Shown here: piece by piece, positions 27,197 through 35,465 of the stretch
Numbering within the stretch: position 1 is the first letter of the stretch
How the letters are laid out: each line of letters starts with the position of its first letter
Origin: JALZDI01 sp965653225
GTDB lineage: Bacteria > Actinomycetota > Actinomycetes > Propionibacteriales > Nocardioidaceae
Direction of reading: 5' to 3'
DNA length: 64,000 bases
NCBI GenBank assembly: GCA_965653225.1
Contig: CBFGZI010000002.1
Location: forward strand, 10,211 to 74,210
Position numbers and translations under genes: made by a program
The notes under the pieces: generated by a model
Told to the model about the DNA's origin: nothing
What the model saw: the letters and a program-made list of their open reading frames with translations, nothing else
The model's database searches: none

Positions 27197-27385
27197 GTGT
27201 ACTTCACCGACCGCGGGATCGAGGAGCTCGAGGCCCGCCGCGGCGACGAGCAGGTGAGCCTGTCGTGGGTCGCCGACCGGCTGCAGGAGTTCTGCGACCT
27301 CAACCCCGAGTTCGAGACCGCCGTGGAGCGGCTCGCGACCTGGCTGGCGCGCGACGACGCCGCCGACGACGACGAGGACGAGTAG
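27197..27385 (+). CDS. DUF6104 family small protein
   Basis: A 62-residue acidic protein beginning YFTDRGIEELEARRGDEQVS after a GTG start, ending in a run of Asp and Glu. The same small gene follows kgd in many actinobacteria; its function is not known. It lies 34 bases after kgd, so probably on the same transcript, and ends 12 bases before the convergent oxidoreductase gene. Confidence 0.8.
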   Translation: MYFTDRGIEELEARRGDEQVSLSWVADRLQEFCDLNPEFETAVERLATWLARDDAADDDEDE

Positions 27386-27397
27386 CGCCCACTCGCG

Positions 27398-28366
27398 TCA
27401 GAGGGTGAAGACGACCTTGCCGAACAGGTTGCCCTCGGCCATCGCGGCGAACCCCTCGCGTGCCTCGCTCATCGGCAGGGTGCGGTCGACCAGCGGCCGG
27501 GTGCCGCTGACGTCGAGGAACTCCGCGAGGTGCCTGAGCTCCGCGCGCGTGCCCATCGTGGACCCGTGCACCCGAAGCTGGAGGAAGAAGATCCGGTTGA
27601 GCTCGGTCGAATCGGGGTTCGGTCCCGAGGTCGCTCCGCAGATGACCACGACCCCGCCGGGGCGCAGCGACTTCAGCGAGTGCGACCACGTGGCCGCGCC
27701 GACCGTCTCCATCACCGCGTCGACCCGCTGCGGCAGCCGGGCGCCGGGCTCGACCGCCTCGTGCGCTCCGAGGTCGAGAGCGCGCTTGCGCTTCTGCTCG
27801 TCACGGCTGGTGGCGAACACCCGAAGACCGGCGGCACGCGCCAGCGTGATCAGCGCGGTCGCGACACCGCCGCCCGCGCCCTGCACCAGCACGCTGTCGC
27901 CGGGCCGCAGGTCACCCTGGGTGAACAGCATCCGGTAGGCCGTCAGCCATGCCGTCGGCAGGCAGGCGGCCTCCTCGAACGACAGACCGGCGGGCTTGGG
28001 CAGCACGTTGCTCCTGGGCACCGCGACCTGCTCTGCGAACGTGCCCTGGAAGCGCTCCGAGAGCAGCGACCGCTTGGGGTCGAGGGTCTCGTCGCCCACC
28101 CAGCTCGGGTCGCTGATCACGGCGTGCACGAGGACCTCGTTGCCCTCCTCGTCGTACCCGGCCGCGTCACAGCCGAGGATCATCGGGAGCTGGTCCTCCT
28201 TGATGCCGACCCCGCGCAGCGACCACACGTCGTGGTGGTTGAGGGACGCGGCCTTGACGTTGACCGTCGTCCAGCCCTCGGGGACCTCCGGCTCCGGGCG
28301 GTCACCCAGCGCGAGCCCCGACAGCGGGTCGTCCTTGCTGAAAGCTTCGGCGTATACGGCGAACAT
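27398..28366 (-). CDS. Zinc-type MDR family alcohol dehydrogenase / quinone oxidoreductase
   Basis: Medium-chain dehydrogenase/reductase of 322 residues. The N-terminal GroES-like part has NHHDVWSLRGVG and ILGCDAAG; the NAD(P)H-binding part has the VQGAGGGVATALI glycine motif near residue 166. Structural-zinc cysteines are absent, placing it with quinone oxidoreductase-like members. Substrate unknown. It is convergent with the DUF6104 gene, and malic enzyme lies 31 bases upstream on the same strand, so the two may share a transcript. Confidence 0.85.
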   Translation of the reverse strand: MFAVYAEAFSKDDPLSGLALGDRPEPEVPEGWTTVNVKAASLNHHDVWSLRGVGIKEDQLPMILGCDAAGYDEEGNEVLVHAVISDPSWVGDETLDPKRSLLSERFQGTFAEQVAVPRSNVLPKPAGLSFEEAACLPTAWLTAYRMLFTQGDLRPGDSVLVQGAGGGVATALITLARAAGLRVFATSRDEQKRKRALDLGAHEAVEPGARLPQRVDAVMETVGAATWSHSLKSLRPGGVVVICGATSGPNPDSTELNRIFFLQLRVHGSTMGTRAELRHLAEFLDVSGTRPLVDRTLPMSEAREGFAAMAEGNLFGKVVFTL

Positions 28367-28397
28367 CCCCCGACCCTAGCGAGGTCGCGGGGTGACG

Positions 28398-29597
28398 TCA
28401 GCGGCGGGCGACCCCGTCGCGACGGGCCGCCTCGGCGACCGCCTCCGCCACGGCGCCCGGAACGCGCGCGTCGAACGGCGACGGGATCACGCAGGTCTCC
28501 TCCAGGTCGTCCGCGTCGGCGACCAGTGCCGCCAGGGCATCGGCAGCCGCCAGCTTCATGCCCTCGGTGATGTGGCGGGCACGCACGTCGAGAGCGCCGC
28601 GGAAGATGCCGGGGAAGGCCAGCACGTTGTTGATCTGGTTGGGGTAGTCGGACCGCCCGGTGGCCACCACGCGCGCGTGCCGGGTCGCGATGTCGGGGTG
28701 CACCTCGGGGTTGGGGTTGGCCAGCGCGAACACCACCGCGTCGTCGGCCATCCGGGCCACGACCTCCTCCGGCACGGTGCCGCCGGACACACCCACGAAG
28801 ACGTCGGCGCCGTCCAGCGCGTCGGCGAGCCGACCGCTGACACCGCTCACGTTCGTCTCGTGCGCGAGGCTGAGCTTGACCGGGTTCATGTCGGTGCGGT
28901 CGGGGTGCAGCACGCCGCGGCTGTCGACGACCTGCAGGTCACCGACGCCCGCCGCGAGCAGGATCCGCGCCACCGCGACTCCCGCCGCACCGGCACCGGA
29001 GATCACCACCCGGGCCTGGCTGATGTCGCGGCCGGTGATGCGCAGCGCGTTGCGCATCGCGGCGAGCACCACCACGGCCGTGCCGTGCTGGTCGTCGTGG
29101 AAGACCGGGATGTCGAGCCGGTCCTTCAGCCGCCGCTCGATCTCGAAGCACCGCGGCGCGGAGATGTCCTCGAGGTTGATGCCACCGAAGCTGGGCGCGA
29201 GGTGCACGACGGTCTCGACCAGGGCGTCGACGTCGGTGGTGTCGAGGCAGATCGGCACCGCGTCGACGTTGGCGAAGTGCTTGAACAGCAGCGCCTTGCC
29301 CTCCATCACCGGCATCGCCGCGGTCGGGCCGATGTCGCCCAGCCCCAGCACCGCGGTGCCGTCGGTGACCACCGCGACCGTGTTGCCGATCCAGGTCAGG
29401 TCCTGCGCGGTGGTGGGGTCGGCGGCGATCGCCTCGCACACGCGCGCCACGCCGGGTGTGTACGCCAGCGACAGGTCCTCCTGGGTCTCCAGGGGCACCG
29501 TGCCGGCGATCGCCATCTTCCCGCCGCGGTGTCGCGCGAACGCGGGATCCTCGTCGTTCCAGCGCTGGGATTCGGAGACAGCCATGTCAGCAACCAT
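28398..29597 (-). CDS. NAD(P)-dependent malic enzyme
   Basis: Oxidative decarboxylation of malate to pyruvate, giving NAD(P)H. The short bacterial form of 399 residues: catalytic LAYTPGVARVC near residue 45, GGINLEDISAPRCFEIE with metal ligands, FHDDQHGTAVV, and a Rossmann GAGAAGVAVA. No phosphotransacetylase domain is fused. ATGs at 29597 and 29585 are both possible; AGAGG lies upstream of the first. With kgd it shows a cluster of enzymes around the TCA cycle and anaplerosis. Confidence 0.93.
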   Translation of the reverse strand: MVADMAVSESQRWNDEDPAFARHRGGKMAIAGTVPLETQEDLSLAYTPGVARVCEAIAADPTTAQDLTWIGNTVAVVTDGTAVLGLGDIGPTAAMPVMEGKALLFKHFANVDAVPICLDTTDVDALVETVVHLAPSFGGINLEDISAPRCFEIERRLKDRLDIPVFHDDQHGTAVVVLAAMRNALRITGRDISQARVVISGAGAAGVAVARILLAAGVGDLQVVDSRGVLHPDRTDMNPVKLSLAHETNVSGVSGRLADALDGADVFVGVSGGTVPEEVVARMADDAVVFALANPNPEVHPDIATRHARVVATGRSDYPNQINNVLAFPGIFRGALDVRARHITEGMKLAAADALAALVADADDLEETCVIPSPFDARVPGAVAEAVAEAARRDGVARR

Positions 29598-29796
29598 TTC
29601 AGGAGACCTCTGCTCGACGGTGAACGGAGGCCGACAGATGGGGTGCCGGGGTACGGCGCGCGTCGGCCAGGAGTGCGACTATGGGGGTCTCCCGGGTGAC
29701 GATTCTGCCACACGGCAGGTGTGCCTCCGCCCGTCCCGTACCGACCTGATGACACACTGCCTGTCCCAGGAACCGATCACCTCAATGGGGGCCAGC

Positions 29797-30597
29797 ATGC
29801 GACGTCTCACTCTCCGCGCCCTCGGTGTCTCCGCGCTCGCCGTGCTGACCCTCTCCGGGTGCGCCACCGGCGGCGACAAGACCTCCACCGATAGCGGCGC
29901 CAAGCTCGTCGAGCCCGGCAAGCTCACCGTCTGCACACACCTGCCGTACAAGCCGTTCCAGTTCAGCAGGGGCGGCAAGGTCGTCGGCTTCGACGTCGAC
30001 CTGATGGACCTGGTCGCCAAGCGGCTCGGTGTCCAGCAGAAGATCTTCAACACGCCCTTCGAGGGCATCGAGTCCGGGCAGTCGCTCAACACCGGGCAGT
30101 GCGACGCCGCGGCTGCGGGCATGACCATCACCGAGGACCGGGCCAAGGTGATCGACTTCTCCAACCCGTACTTCAAGGCGACCCAGGCGCTGCTGGTGAA
30201 GAAGGGCTCGGGCATCAACAGCCTCGCGGACCTCAAGGGCAAGACGCTCGCAGTCCAGTCGGGCACCACGGGCCAGATCTACGCCGAGCAGAACGCCCCC
30301 GAGGACACCGAGCTCCGCACCTTCGAGGACCTGGGGCTGCTCACGACCGCGGTGAAGACGGGTCAGGTCGACGCCGGCATCAACGACAACGGCGTGCTCT
30401 ACGACTACGTGCAGACCAACCCCGACACCGAGGTCGCGACCGAGTTCAACACCGGTGAGGAGTACGGCATCGCCGTGCAGAAGGACCAGAACGAGGCCCT
30501 GCTGAGGGTCATCAACCAGGTGATCGCGAAGGCCAAGTCCGACGGCACCTACGACAAGATCTACCGCAAGTGGTTCGGCAACCAGGCGCAGGGATGA
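29797..30597 (+). CDS. Polar amino acid ABC transporter, substrate-binding lipoprotein
   Basis: Extracytoplasmic binding protein of family 3 (SBP_bac_3). The signal peptide ends in the lipobox LTLSGC; then come KLTVCTHLPYKPFQF, GFDVDLMDLVAKRLG and GMTITEDRAKVIDFSNPYF, the family signature. Two ATGs fit, 29785 and 29797; GGGGG stands five bases before the second, which I prefer (266 residues). First gene of a three-gene importer; the exact amino acid cannot be deduced. Confidence 0.92.
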   Translation: MRRLTLRALGVSALAVLTLSGCATGGDKTSTDSGAKLVEPGKLTVCTHLPYKPFQFSRGGKVVGFDVDLMDLVAKRLGVQQKIFNTPFEGIESGQSLNTGQCDAAAAGMTITEDRAKVIDFSNPYFKATQALLVKKGSGINSLADLKGKTLAVQSGTTGQIYAEQNAPEDTELRTFEDLGLLTTAVKTGQVDAGINDNGVLYDYVQTNPDTEVATEFNTGEEYGIAVQKDQNEALLRVINQVIAKAKSDGTYDKIYRKWFGNQAQG

Positions 30598-30630
30598 CGG
30601 CCTGACGAACCCGAGCCTGGGAGCGACAAC

Positions 30631-31425
30631 ATGGCGATGAGCCCCCGCAAGCGGGCGCGGCTGTCGCGCGGAGTCCAGTACGCCGTCCTCGGCGTGGTCG
30701 TGGTCGTGGCGGTCGTCGCCGCGGACTGGGGCGCGATCGTCGACGCCTTCCTGAACCCGTCGGTGCTCGTGAAGCTCGTGCCCGAGCTGTTCACTGTGGC
30801 GCTGAAGAACACCGTCCTCTACACCGCGTCCGGGTTCGTCTTCGGCCTGGTGCTGGGGCTGCTGCTCGCCCTCATGCGCCTCTCCTCGGTAGGCCCGTAC
30901 CGGTGGTTCGCGTCGGGGTTCATCGAGTTCTTCCGCGGTGTCCCCGCACTGGTGGTGTTCATCTTCTTCGCCTTCGGGATCCCCACGGCCTTTCCCGGCT
31001 ACGCCGTTCCGTACGAGCCCTACGGCACGGTGACGCTCGCGCTCGGGCTGGTGGGCGGCGCCTACATGGCCGAGACCATCCGCGCCGGCATCCAGGCAGT
31101 GCCGAAGGGCCAGATGGAGGCCGCCCGCTCCCTTGGCATGTCGCACACGCGTGCGATGGGCTACGTGGTCATCCCGCAGGCCTTCCGGATCGTCCTCCCG
31201 CCGCTGACCAACGAGCTGATCCTGCTGACCAAGGACTCGTCCCTGGTCTACGTGGTCGGCCTGAGCCTGGCCGGCTACGAGCTCACCAGCTTCGGGCGTG
31301 ACGCGCTGAACACCTACGTCAGCGTCACGCCGCTCGCGGCGATCGGCGTCGCCTACCTGCTGATCACCGTGCCGCTGTCGATCGTGGTGCGGCGGCTCGA
31401 GGCGAGGAGTGCGAGGGCACGATGA
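30631..31425 (+). CDS. Polar amino acid ABC transporter, permease
   Basis: Inner-membrane component of 264 residues with about five to six hydrophobic helices. The HisM-type loop that touches the ATPase is present as EAARSLGMSHTRAMGYVVIP, with QAFRIVLPPLTNE after it. A basic N-terminus (SPRKRARLSRG) lies inside the cell. The stop overlaps the ATPase start by four bases (ATGA). A single permease gene suggests a homodimer. Confidence 0.93.
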   Translation: MAMSPRKRARLSRGVQYAVLGVVVVVAVVAADWGAIVDAFLNPSVLVKLVPELFTVALKNTVLYTASGFVFGLVLGLLLALMRLSSVGPYRWFASGFIEFFRGVPALVVFIFFAFGIPTAFPGYAVPYEPYGTVTLALGLVGGAYMAETIRAGIQAVPKGQMEAARSLGMSHTRAMGYVVIPQAFRIVLPPLTNELILLTKDSSLVYVVGLSLAGYELTSFGRDALNTYVSVTPLAAIGVAYLLITVPLSIVVRRLEARSARAR

Positions 31426-32174
31426 CCGTCGGCGAGAACCTCGGACACCCCGCGATCGACGTCCAGGACCTGCACAAGTACTTCGGCGACAACGAGGTGC
31501 TCAAGGGCATCGACTTCCACGTCGACAACGGCCAGGTCGTGTGCGTCGTCGGCCCGTCCGGGTCGGGCAAGTCGACGCTGCTGCGCTGCGTGAACCGGCT
31601 CGAGGAGCCGACCTCGGGCAGGGTCGTCGTCGAGGGCGTCGACATCACCGACCCCGACGTCGACATCGACCAGGTCCGCAGCCGGATCGGCATGGTGTTC
31701 CAGCAGTTCAACCTGTTCCCGCACATGACCGTCATGCGCAACCTCACCATCGCCCAGCGGCGCGTCCGCAAACGCAGCGCCGACGAGGCCGTGTCAGTGG
31801 CCCGTCGCAACCTCGAGAAGGTCGGCCTGCTCGACAAGCAGGACGCCTACCCCGCCCACCTGTCCGGTGGACAGCAGCAGCGCGCCGCCATCGCGAGGGC
31901 GCTGTCGATGGACCCCGACATGATGCTGTTCGACGAGCCCACCAGCGCGCTCGACCCCGAGCTCGTCGGCGACGTCCTCGCCGTGATGAAGCAGCTCGCC
32001 GGAGAGGGCATGACGATGATGGTCGTCACCCACGAGATGGGTTTCGCCCGCGAGGTTGGCGACAAGCTCGTCTTCATGGACGACGGCGTCATCGTCGAGG
32101 AGGGCCACCCCCGCGACGTGCTCGCCAACCCCCAGCACTCGCGCACGCAGGGGTTCCTGTCCAAGGTGCTCTAG
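31422..32174 (+). CDS. Polar amino acid ABC transporter, ATP-binding protein
   Basis: GlnQ/HisP-type ATPase of 250 residues. Walker A GPSGSGKS at 44-51, Q-loop in MVFQQFNLFPH near 95, signature LSGGQQQR at 147-154 and Walker B MMLFDEPTSALD from 167. It completes the binding protein-permease-ATPase operon. About 45 bases separate it from the convergent sodX gene. Confidence 0.95.
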   Translation: MTVGENLGHPAIDVQDLHKYFGDNEVLKGIDFHVDNGQVVCVVGPSGSGKSTLLRCVNRLEEPTSGRVVVEGVDITDPDVDIDQVRSRIGMVFQQFNLFPHMTVMRNLTIAQRRVRKRSADEAVSVARRNLEKVGLLDKQDAYPAHLSGGQQQRAAIARALSMDPDMMLFDEPTSALDPELVGDVLAVMKQLAGEGMTMMVVTHEMGFAREVGDKLVFMDDGVIVEEGHPRDVLANPQHSRTQGFLSKVL

Positions 32175-32219
32175 TCTGCGCCAGGTCTGCCAGTCTCCGC
32201 CCTGGTTCCTTGGTCGGCG

Positions 32220-32522
32220 TCAGCCGGCGCGTCGTCGCCAGGGCCACACCCGGCAGACCACCACCGCCAGGACGTCGTCGTCGGGGATCGCACCGACCAG
32301 CCACGAGTCCACGCCCTCGTCCGGGTTGTCCCGCTCGACCCACCATCCGTCGCGTTCGCGCCGGGTCACGCGCTTGACCGCCACCGGCCGCTCCGGCAGC
32401 CGTACGACGGCCAGCGCGCCGACCCGCGGCCGGGACCCGTGCCGCACCAGCAACCGGTCTCCGTCACGCAGCGTGGGCTCCATCGAGCGGCCGCGCACGA
32501 CCGCGAGACCCCAGCGCCGCAT
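32220..32522 (-). CDS. sodX: Ni-superoxide dismutase maturation protease (S26 family)
   Basis: A 100-residue S26 signal-peptidase-like enzyme: the catalytic serine is S13 in RGRSMEPTL and the general base lysine is K50 in VAVKRV. There is no membrane anchor, and the protein is divergent from sodN across about 108 bases. That pairing identifies it as SodX, which removes the leader of the Ni-SOD precursor so that the new N-terminal histidine can bind nickel. Confidence 0.88.
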   Translation of the reverse strand: MRRWGLAVVRGRSMEPTLRDGDRLLVRHGSRPRVGALAVVRLPERPVAVKRVTRRERDGWWVERDNPDEGVDSWLVGAIPDDDVLAVVVCRVWPWRRRAG

Positions 32523-32630
32523 CCGCGGGCCCTCCCGTCACTCGTGCCTGCAGCCCCGCAGCGTACTCACGTCCGAACGGGGGTACTGTCGCCAATGGTC
32601 AAGCTCATCAGGTCAACAAAGAAAGGAACC

Positions 32631-33038
32631 ATGATGCTGGCGCGACTGTTCGCACCCACCATCGAGGTTCGTGCCCACTGCGACCTTCCTTGCGGCGTCT
32701 ACGACCCCGCGCAGGCCCGGATCGAGGCCGAGTCGATCAAGGCCATCATCGGCAAGGTCGCCGACAACAACGACCCCGACTTCCGCACCCGCGCGATCAT
32801 CATCAAGGAGGAGCGGTCCGAGCTGGTGAAGCACCACCTCTGGGTGCTGTGGACCGACTACTTCAAGCCCCCGCACTTCGAGAAGTACCCGCAGCTGCAC
32901 ACGCTGGTCAACGAGGCCACCAAGCTGGCCGGCGCGACCGGCTCCAAGGGCAGCATGGACGAGGGCAAGGCCGACGAACTGCTGGCGAAGATCGACGAGA
33001 TCGCGGAGATCTTCTGGGAGACCAAGAAGGCATCCTGA
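32631..33038 (+). CDS. sodN: Superoxide dismutase, nickel type
   Basis: Converts superoxide to oxygen and hydrogen peroxide in the cytoplasm. The nickel hook HCDLPCGVYDPAQ starts at residue 16, with ligands H16 (after processing), C17 and C21. The preceding 15 residues are the leader cut by SodX. Residues after the hook, such as KHHLWVLWTDYFKPPHFEKY, follow the Streptomyces enzyme closely. ATG at 32631 with GAAAGGA upstream; the ATG at 32634 would give the same protein minus one Met. In Streptomyces sodN is repressed or induced by nickel via Nur. Confidence 0.95.
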   Translation: MMLARLFAPTIEVRAHCDLPCGVYDPAQARIEAESIKAIIGKVADNNDPDFRTRAIIIKEERSELVKHHLWVLWTDYFKPPHFEKYPQLHTLVNEATKLAGATGSKGSMDEGKADELLAKIDEIAEIFWETKKAS

Positions 33039-33047
33039 CGAATCGGC

Positions 33048-33088
33048 CCGCGAGGGCCGCGCCTGCCCGCTAGGCTCGGCCCTCGCGG
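33048..33088 (+). terminator. Terminator of sodN
   Basis: Perfect 12-bp arms CCGCGAGGGCCG and CGGCCCTCGCGG with a 17-base loop, beginning 10 bases after the sodN stop. No strong U-tract follows. It separates sodN from the anti-sigma/sigma pair that starts 37 bases later. Confidence 0.65.
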
Positions 33089-33124
33089 ACCCGGCATCCC
33101 GTGCCCGGCCATCAGGAGCCTCGC

Positions 33125-33511
33125 ATGACCGAAGACCATCACGTCACCCTGACTATCCCTGCCGACGGCGCGTACCTGTCCATCCTGCGGACGGCGACGG
33201 CCGGAGTCGCGGCACGGCTCGACTTCACCCTCGACGGCATCGAGGACCTCCGCATGGCCGTGGACGAGGCCTGCGCGCTGCTCCTCCCCCAGTCCAAGGC
33301 CGAGTCCAGCCTCATCTGCAACTTCGAGGTCGGCGCCGATGCCCTCACCATCGCCGTCACCGCGGAGTCGACCACGCCGAAGCCGCCCCGCCGCGACGGT
33401 TTCGCCTGGACGGTGCTGACCGCCCTCACCTCCGAGGTAGACGCCACCGTCGACGGGTCGTCGGTCACGCTCCGCCTCACCCGTGAACGCGAAGGGCACG
33501 AGCACCCGTGA
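33125..33511 (+). CDS. Anti-sigma factor of the RsbW/UsfX type
   Basis: A 128-residue GHKL-type protein, by position the anti-sigma partner of the SigF-family sigma factor that follows with a four-base overlap (GTGA). Residues 37-54 (LDGIEDLRMAVDEACALL) correspond to the N-box region of RsbW, but the asparagine after the E-x3 spacing is not there, and the G-boxes are hard to recognise. It may bind the sigma factor without the usual kinase activity. The ATG at 33125 is preceded by AGGAG. Confidence 0.82.
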   Translation: MTEDHHVTLTIPADGAYLSILRTATAGVAARLDFTLDGIEDLRMAVDEACALLLPQSKAESSLICNFEVGADALTIAVTAESTTPKPPRRDGFAWTVLTALTSEVDATVDGSSVTLRLTREREGHEHP

Positions 33512-34338
33512 CCGGGCCGTTCGGGTCCGACGCGGACTCGATGGACACCGAAGACGCGTTCATCGAGGACGACGTCGACCTGCGTGTCGACACCCGCGCA
33601 CGCACGCGGGAGCTGTTCACCCGGCTGGCCGCGCTGTCGGAGGGCAAGGAGCAGGAGCAGGTGCGCAACGAGCTGGTGCAGCTGCACCTGCCGCTCGTCG
33701 ACCACCTCGCGCGGCGCTTCCGCAACCGCGGTGAGCCGCTGGACGACCTGGTGCAGGTCGGCACCATCGGTCTGATCAAGTCCGTCGACCGCTTCCAGCT
33801 CGACCGCGGCGTGGAGTTCTCCACCTACGCCACCCCGACCGTGCTCGGCGAGATCAAGCGCTACTTCCGCGACAAGGGATGGGCGGTCCGCGTGCCGCGC
33901 CGGCTGCAGGAGCTGCGGCTGTCGCTGGCCACCGCCACCGCCGAGCTGACCCAGGAGTACGGCCGCTCCCCCACCGTCGCCGAGCTGGCCGAGCGGCTGA
34001 AGGTGAACGAGGAGGACATCCTCGAGGGGCTCGAGTCGGCCAACGCCTACAGCACCCTCTCCCTGGACGCTCCCGAGATCGGCGAGTCCGACGGCGGCCA
34101 GAGCATGGCCGACTCGCTGGGCGCCGACGACGACGCGCTGGAGGGCGTGGACTACCGCGAGTCGCTCAAGCCGCTGCTGGCCAAGCTGGACCCGCGGTCC
34201 AAGCACATCCTGATGCTCCGCTTCTTCCGGGGCATGACCCAGTCGCAGATCGCCGCCGAGGTCGGCATCTCGCAGATGCACGTGTCGCGCATCCTCAGCC
34301 GGACCCTGGCCCAGCTGCGCGCGGGGCTGCTCGACTAG
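33508..34338 (+). CDS. RNA polymerase sigma factor, SigB/SigF/SigG subfamily
   Basis: A stress or development sigma factor of 276 residues. Region 2 (DDLVQVGTIGLIKSVDRF and FSTYATPTVLGEIKRYF), region 3 (VPRRLQELRLSL, RSPTVAELAERL) and region 4 (MLRFFRGMTQSQIAAEVGIS) are all clear, and the helix-turn-helix for the -35 element is intact. The GTG start overlaps the anti-sigma gene. In the family the sigma factor is released when an anti-anti-sigma protein binds the partner; no such gene is adjacent. Confidence 0.92.
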   Translation: MTGPFGSDADSMDTEDAFIEDDVDLRVDTRARTRELFTRLAALSEGKEQEQVRNELVQLHLPLVDHLARRFRNRGEPLDDLVQVGTIGLIKSVDRFQLDRGVEFSTYATPTVLGEIKRYFRDKGWAVRVPRRLQELRLSLATATAELTQEYGRSPTVAELAERLKVNEEDILEGLESANAYSTLSLDAPEIGESDGGQSMADSLGADDDALEGVDYRESLKPLLAKLDPRSKHILMLRFFRGMTQSQIAAEVGISQMHVSRILSRTLAQLRAGLLD

Positions 34339-34387
34339 CGGTCGTCGAAGTACCGGTTGCGGGTATACGCGCCAGGCGGCGAGCCGG

Positions 34388-34822
34388 CTAGGCCGCGTCC
34401 TGCATCTCGCGCTCGTCCTCCGGCTCCTCCGGGACCAGCGCTCGGGTCGCGCCCGGGGACAGCACCAGACCCAGGACCACGACCGCGGCCGCGATCAGCA
34501 GGACCCCGACCCAGCGCGTGGCGCCGGACAGGAAGCTCCACGCGACCAGCACCTGGATCAGCTGGGCCAGCACCACGGGTGCGCGGGCCCAGCGACGCGC
34601 CTGCACCAGACCTCGGGCGGACAGCAGCAGGCCGCAGCCGTAGAGCAGGAAGAAAACGGTGGTGGTCACGTCCATGAGCATGCGGCCGCGCTCGCTACCG
34701 AGCACGACCGAGGCGCCGACCGCCAGCAGCGTGAACGCCTCCAGCACGACCAGCACGGCCGCGACCACCAGGACGGGCACCCGGCGGGTGCGGGCAGGGA
34801 CACGCTCGTCGGCGGAAGTCAC
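34388..34822 (-). CDS. Hypothetical membrane protein with four helices
   Basis: 144 residues, not assigned to a family by eye. A short charged N-terminus precedes about four hydrophobic helices (near 17-42, 53-70, 80-100 and 103-122), with an acidic tail EEPEDEREMQD. Convergent with the sigma-factor gene and divergent from whiB1, with about 340 bases on the whiB1 side. Such four-helix proteins next to regulators are common in high-GC actinobacteria; function unknown. Confidence 0.7.
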   Translation of the reverse strand: MTSADERVPARTRRVPVLVVAAVLVVLEAFTLLAVGASVVLGSERGRMLMDVTTTVFFLLYGCGLLLSARGLVQARRWARAPVVLAQLIQVLVAWSFLSGATRWVGVLLIAAAVVVLGLVLSPGATRALVPEEPEDEREMQDAA

Positions 34823-35166
34823 AGGGGCACCCTATAGGGCGTGTCCAGCCCCCCGGATGTACGATAAGCGGTCACCGGAGCCCGCAAAGATACGCTTGTG
34901 ACAAAAGTGACAAGCGCGTGGGGGTTGTAAAGGGCCCGATTCATTGCAACGATCGATTTTGCGTCCGACCCCATGCGTGCCACCCCCGCGTGGACGGGCG
35001 CAATCCACGCACTGTCGTGCTGACCACCCGTCAGCGGGATGTGTGCGGGGTACATCGTGAAAGACTTCACGAGCAGGACCGGCTCGCGCCGGGTCTGGCG
35101 TGTCGTCACGTCGCGTCGACGGTCGGATCGGCCACCGGCGCCAGCGTAAGACAAGGAGTTCACGCC
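34823..35166 (+). other. Long 5' region of whiB1
   Basis: 344 bases without a gene, lower in GC than the neighbours from about 34855 to 34975. It holds a 24-base inverted repeat described separately. The reading frame of whiB1 is open upstream, but that stretch has no family similarity and the AAGGAG before 35167 fixes the start, so I regard it as non-coding. Confidence 0.6.
34893..34916. promoter_or_regulatory. Palindrome with CRP-like core upstream of whiB1
   Basis: Arms CGCTTGT and ACAAGCG flank a ten-base centre. Within it, TGTGACAAAAGTGACA (34897-34912) fits the CRP consensus TGTGA-N6-TCACA except for one base. M. tuberculosis whiB1 is controlled by the cAMP receptor protein Rv3676, so a CRP-type operator at this position makes sense. 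About 250 bases separate it from the whiB1 start, implying a long leader. Confidence 0.5.
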
Positions 35167-35418
35167 ATGGATTGGCGCCACCGCTCCGCGTGCCTCGACG
35201 AGGACCCGGAGCTGTTCTTCCCGATCGGCAACACCGGTCCTGCCCTCCTACAGATCGAGGAGGCCAAGGCCGTCTGCCGGCGCTGCGACGTGCGCGAGCA
35301 GTGTCTCACCTGGGCACTCGAGGCGGGCCAGGACCACGGGGTCTGGGGTGGCCTCAGCGAGGACGAGCGCCGCGCTCTCAAGCGCCGGAACGCCCGCGCG
35401 AGAATACGGTCCGCGTAG
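35167..35418 (+). CDS. whiB1: WhiB-family iron-sulfur transcriptional regulator (WhiB1 type)
   Basis: An 83-residue protein with the four cluster ligands C9, C37, C40 and C46, numbered exactly as in M. tuberculosis WhiB1, followed by GVWGG at 58-62 and a basic C-terminus (LKRRNARARIR) that binds DNA. WhiB1 binds the primary sigma factor SigA and senses nitric oxide through its 4Fe-4S cluster. AAGGAG at 35153-35158 sets the ATG at 35167. pdtaS is the next gene, convergent, as Rv3219/Rv3220c. Confidence 0.93.
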   Translation: MDWRHRSACLDEDPELFFPIGNTGPALLQIEEAKAVCRRCDVREQCLTWALEAGQDHGVWGGLSEDERRALKRRNARARIRSA

Positions 35419-35437
35419 GCCGCGCCGCCCCGGCCGG

Positions 35438-35465
35438 CCCCACCACACCCCCGGTGGGGTCTTTC
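35438..35465. terminator. Terminator between whiB1 and pdtaS
   Basis: Stem CCCCACC / GGTGGGG with an eight-base C-rich loop, followed on the plus strand by TCTTT. It starts 20 bases after the whiB1 stop and ends at the pdtaS stop, so it can serve both convergent genes. Confidence 0.65.

Noticed and set aside
28660..29796. A plus-strand extension of the amino acid binding protein gene upstream for 379 codons.
   Set aside because: It lies opposite malic enzyme; the signal peptide and lipobox begin at 29797.
34918..35166. Upstream extension of the whiB1 frame by 83 codons.
   Set aside because: The translation has no WhiB similarity, GC-poor promoter-like sequence lies in it, and AAGGAG marks the ATG at 35167.
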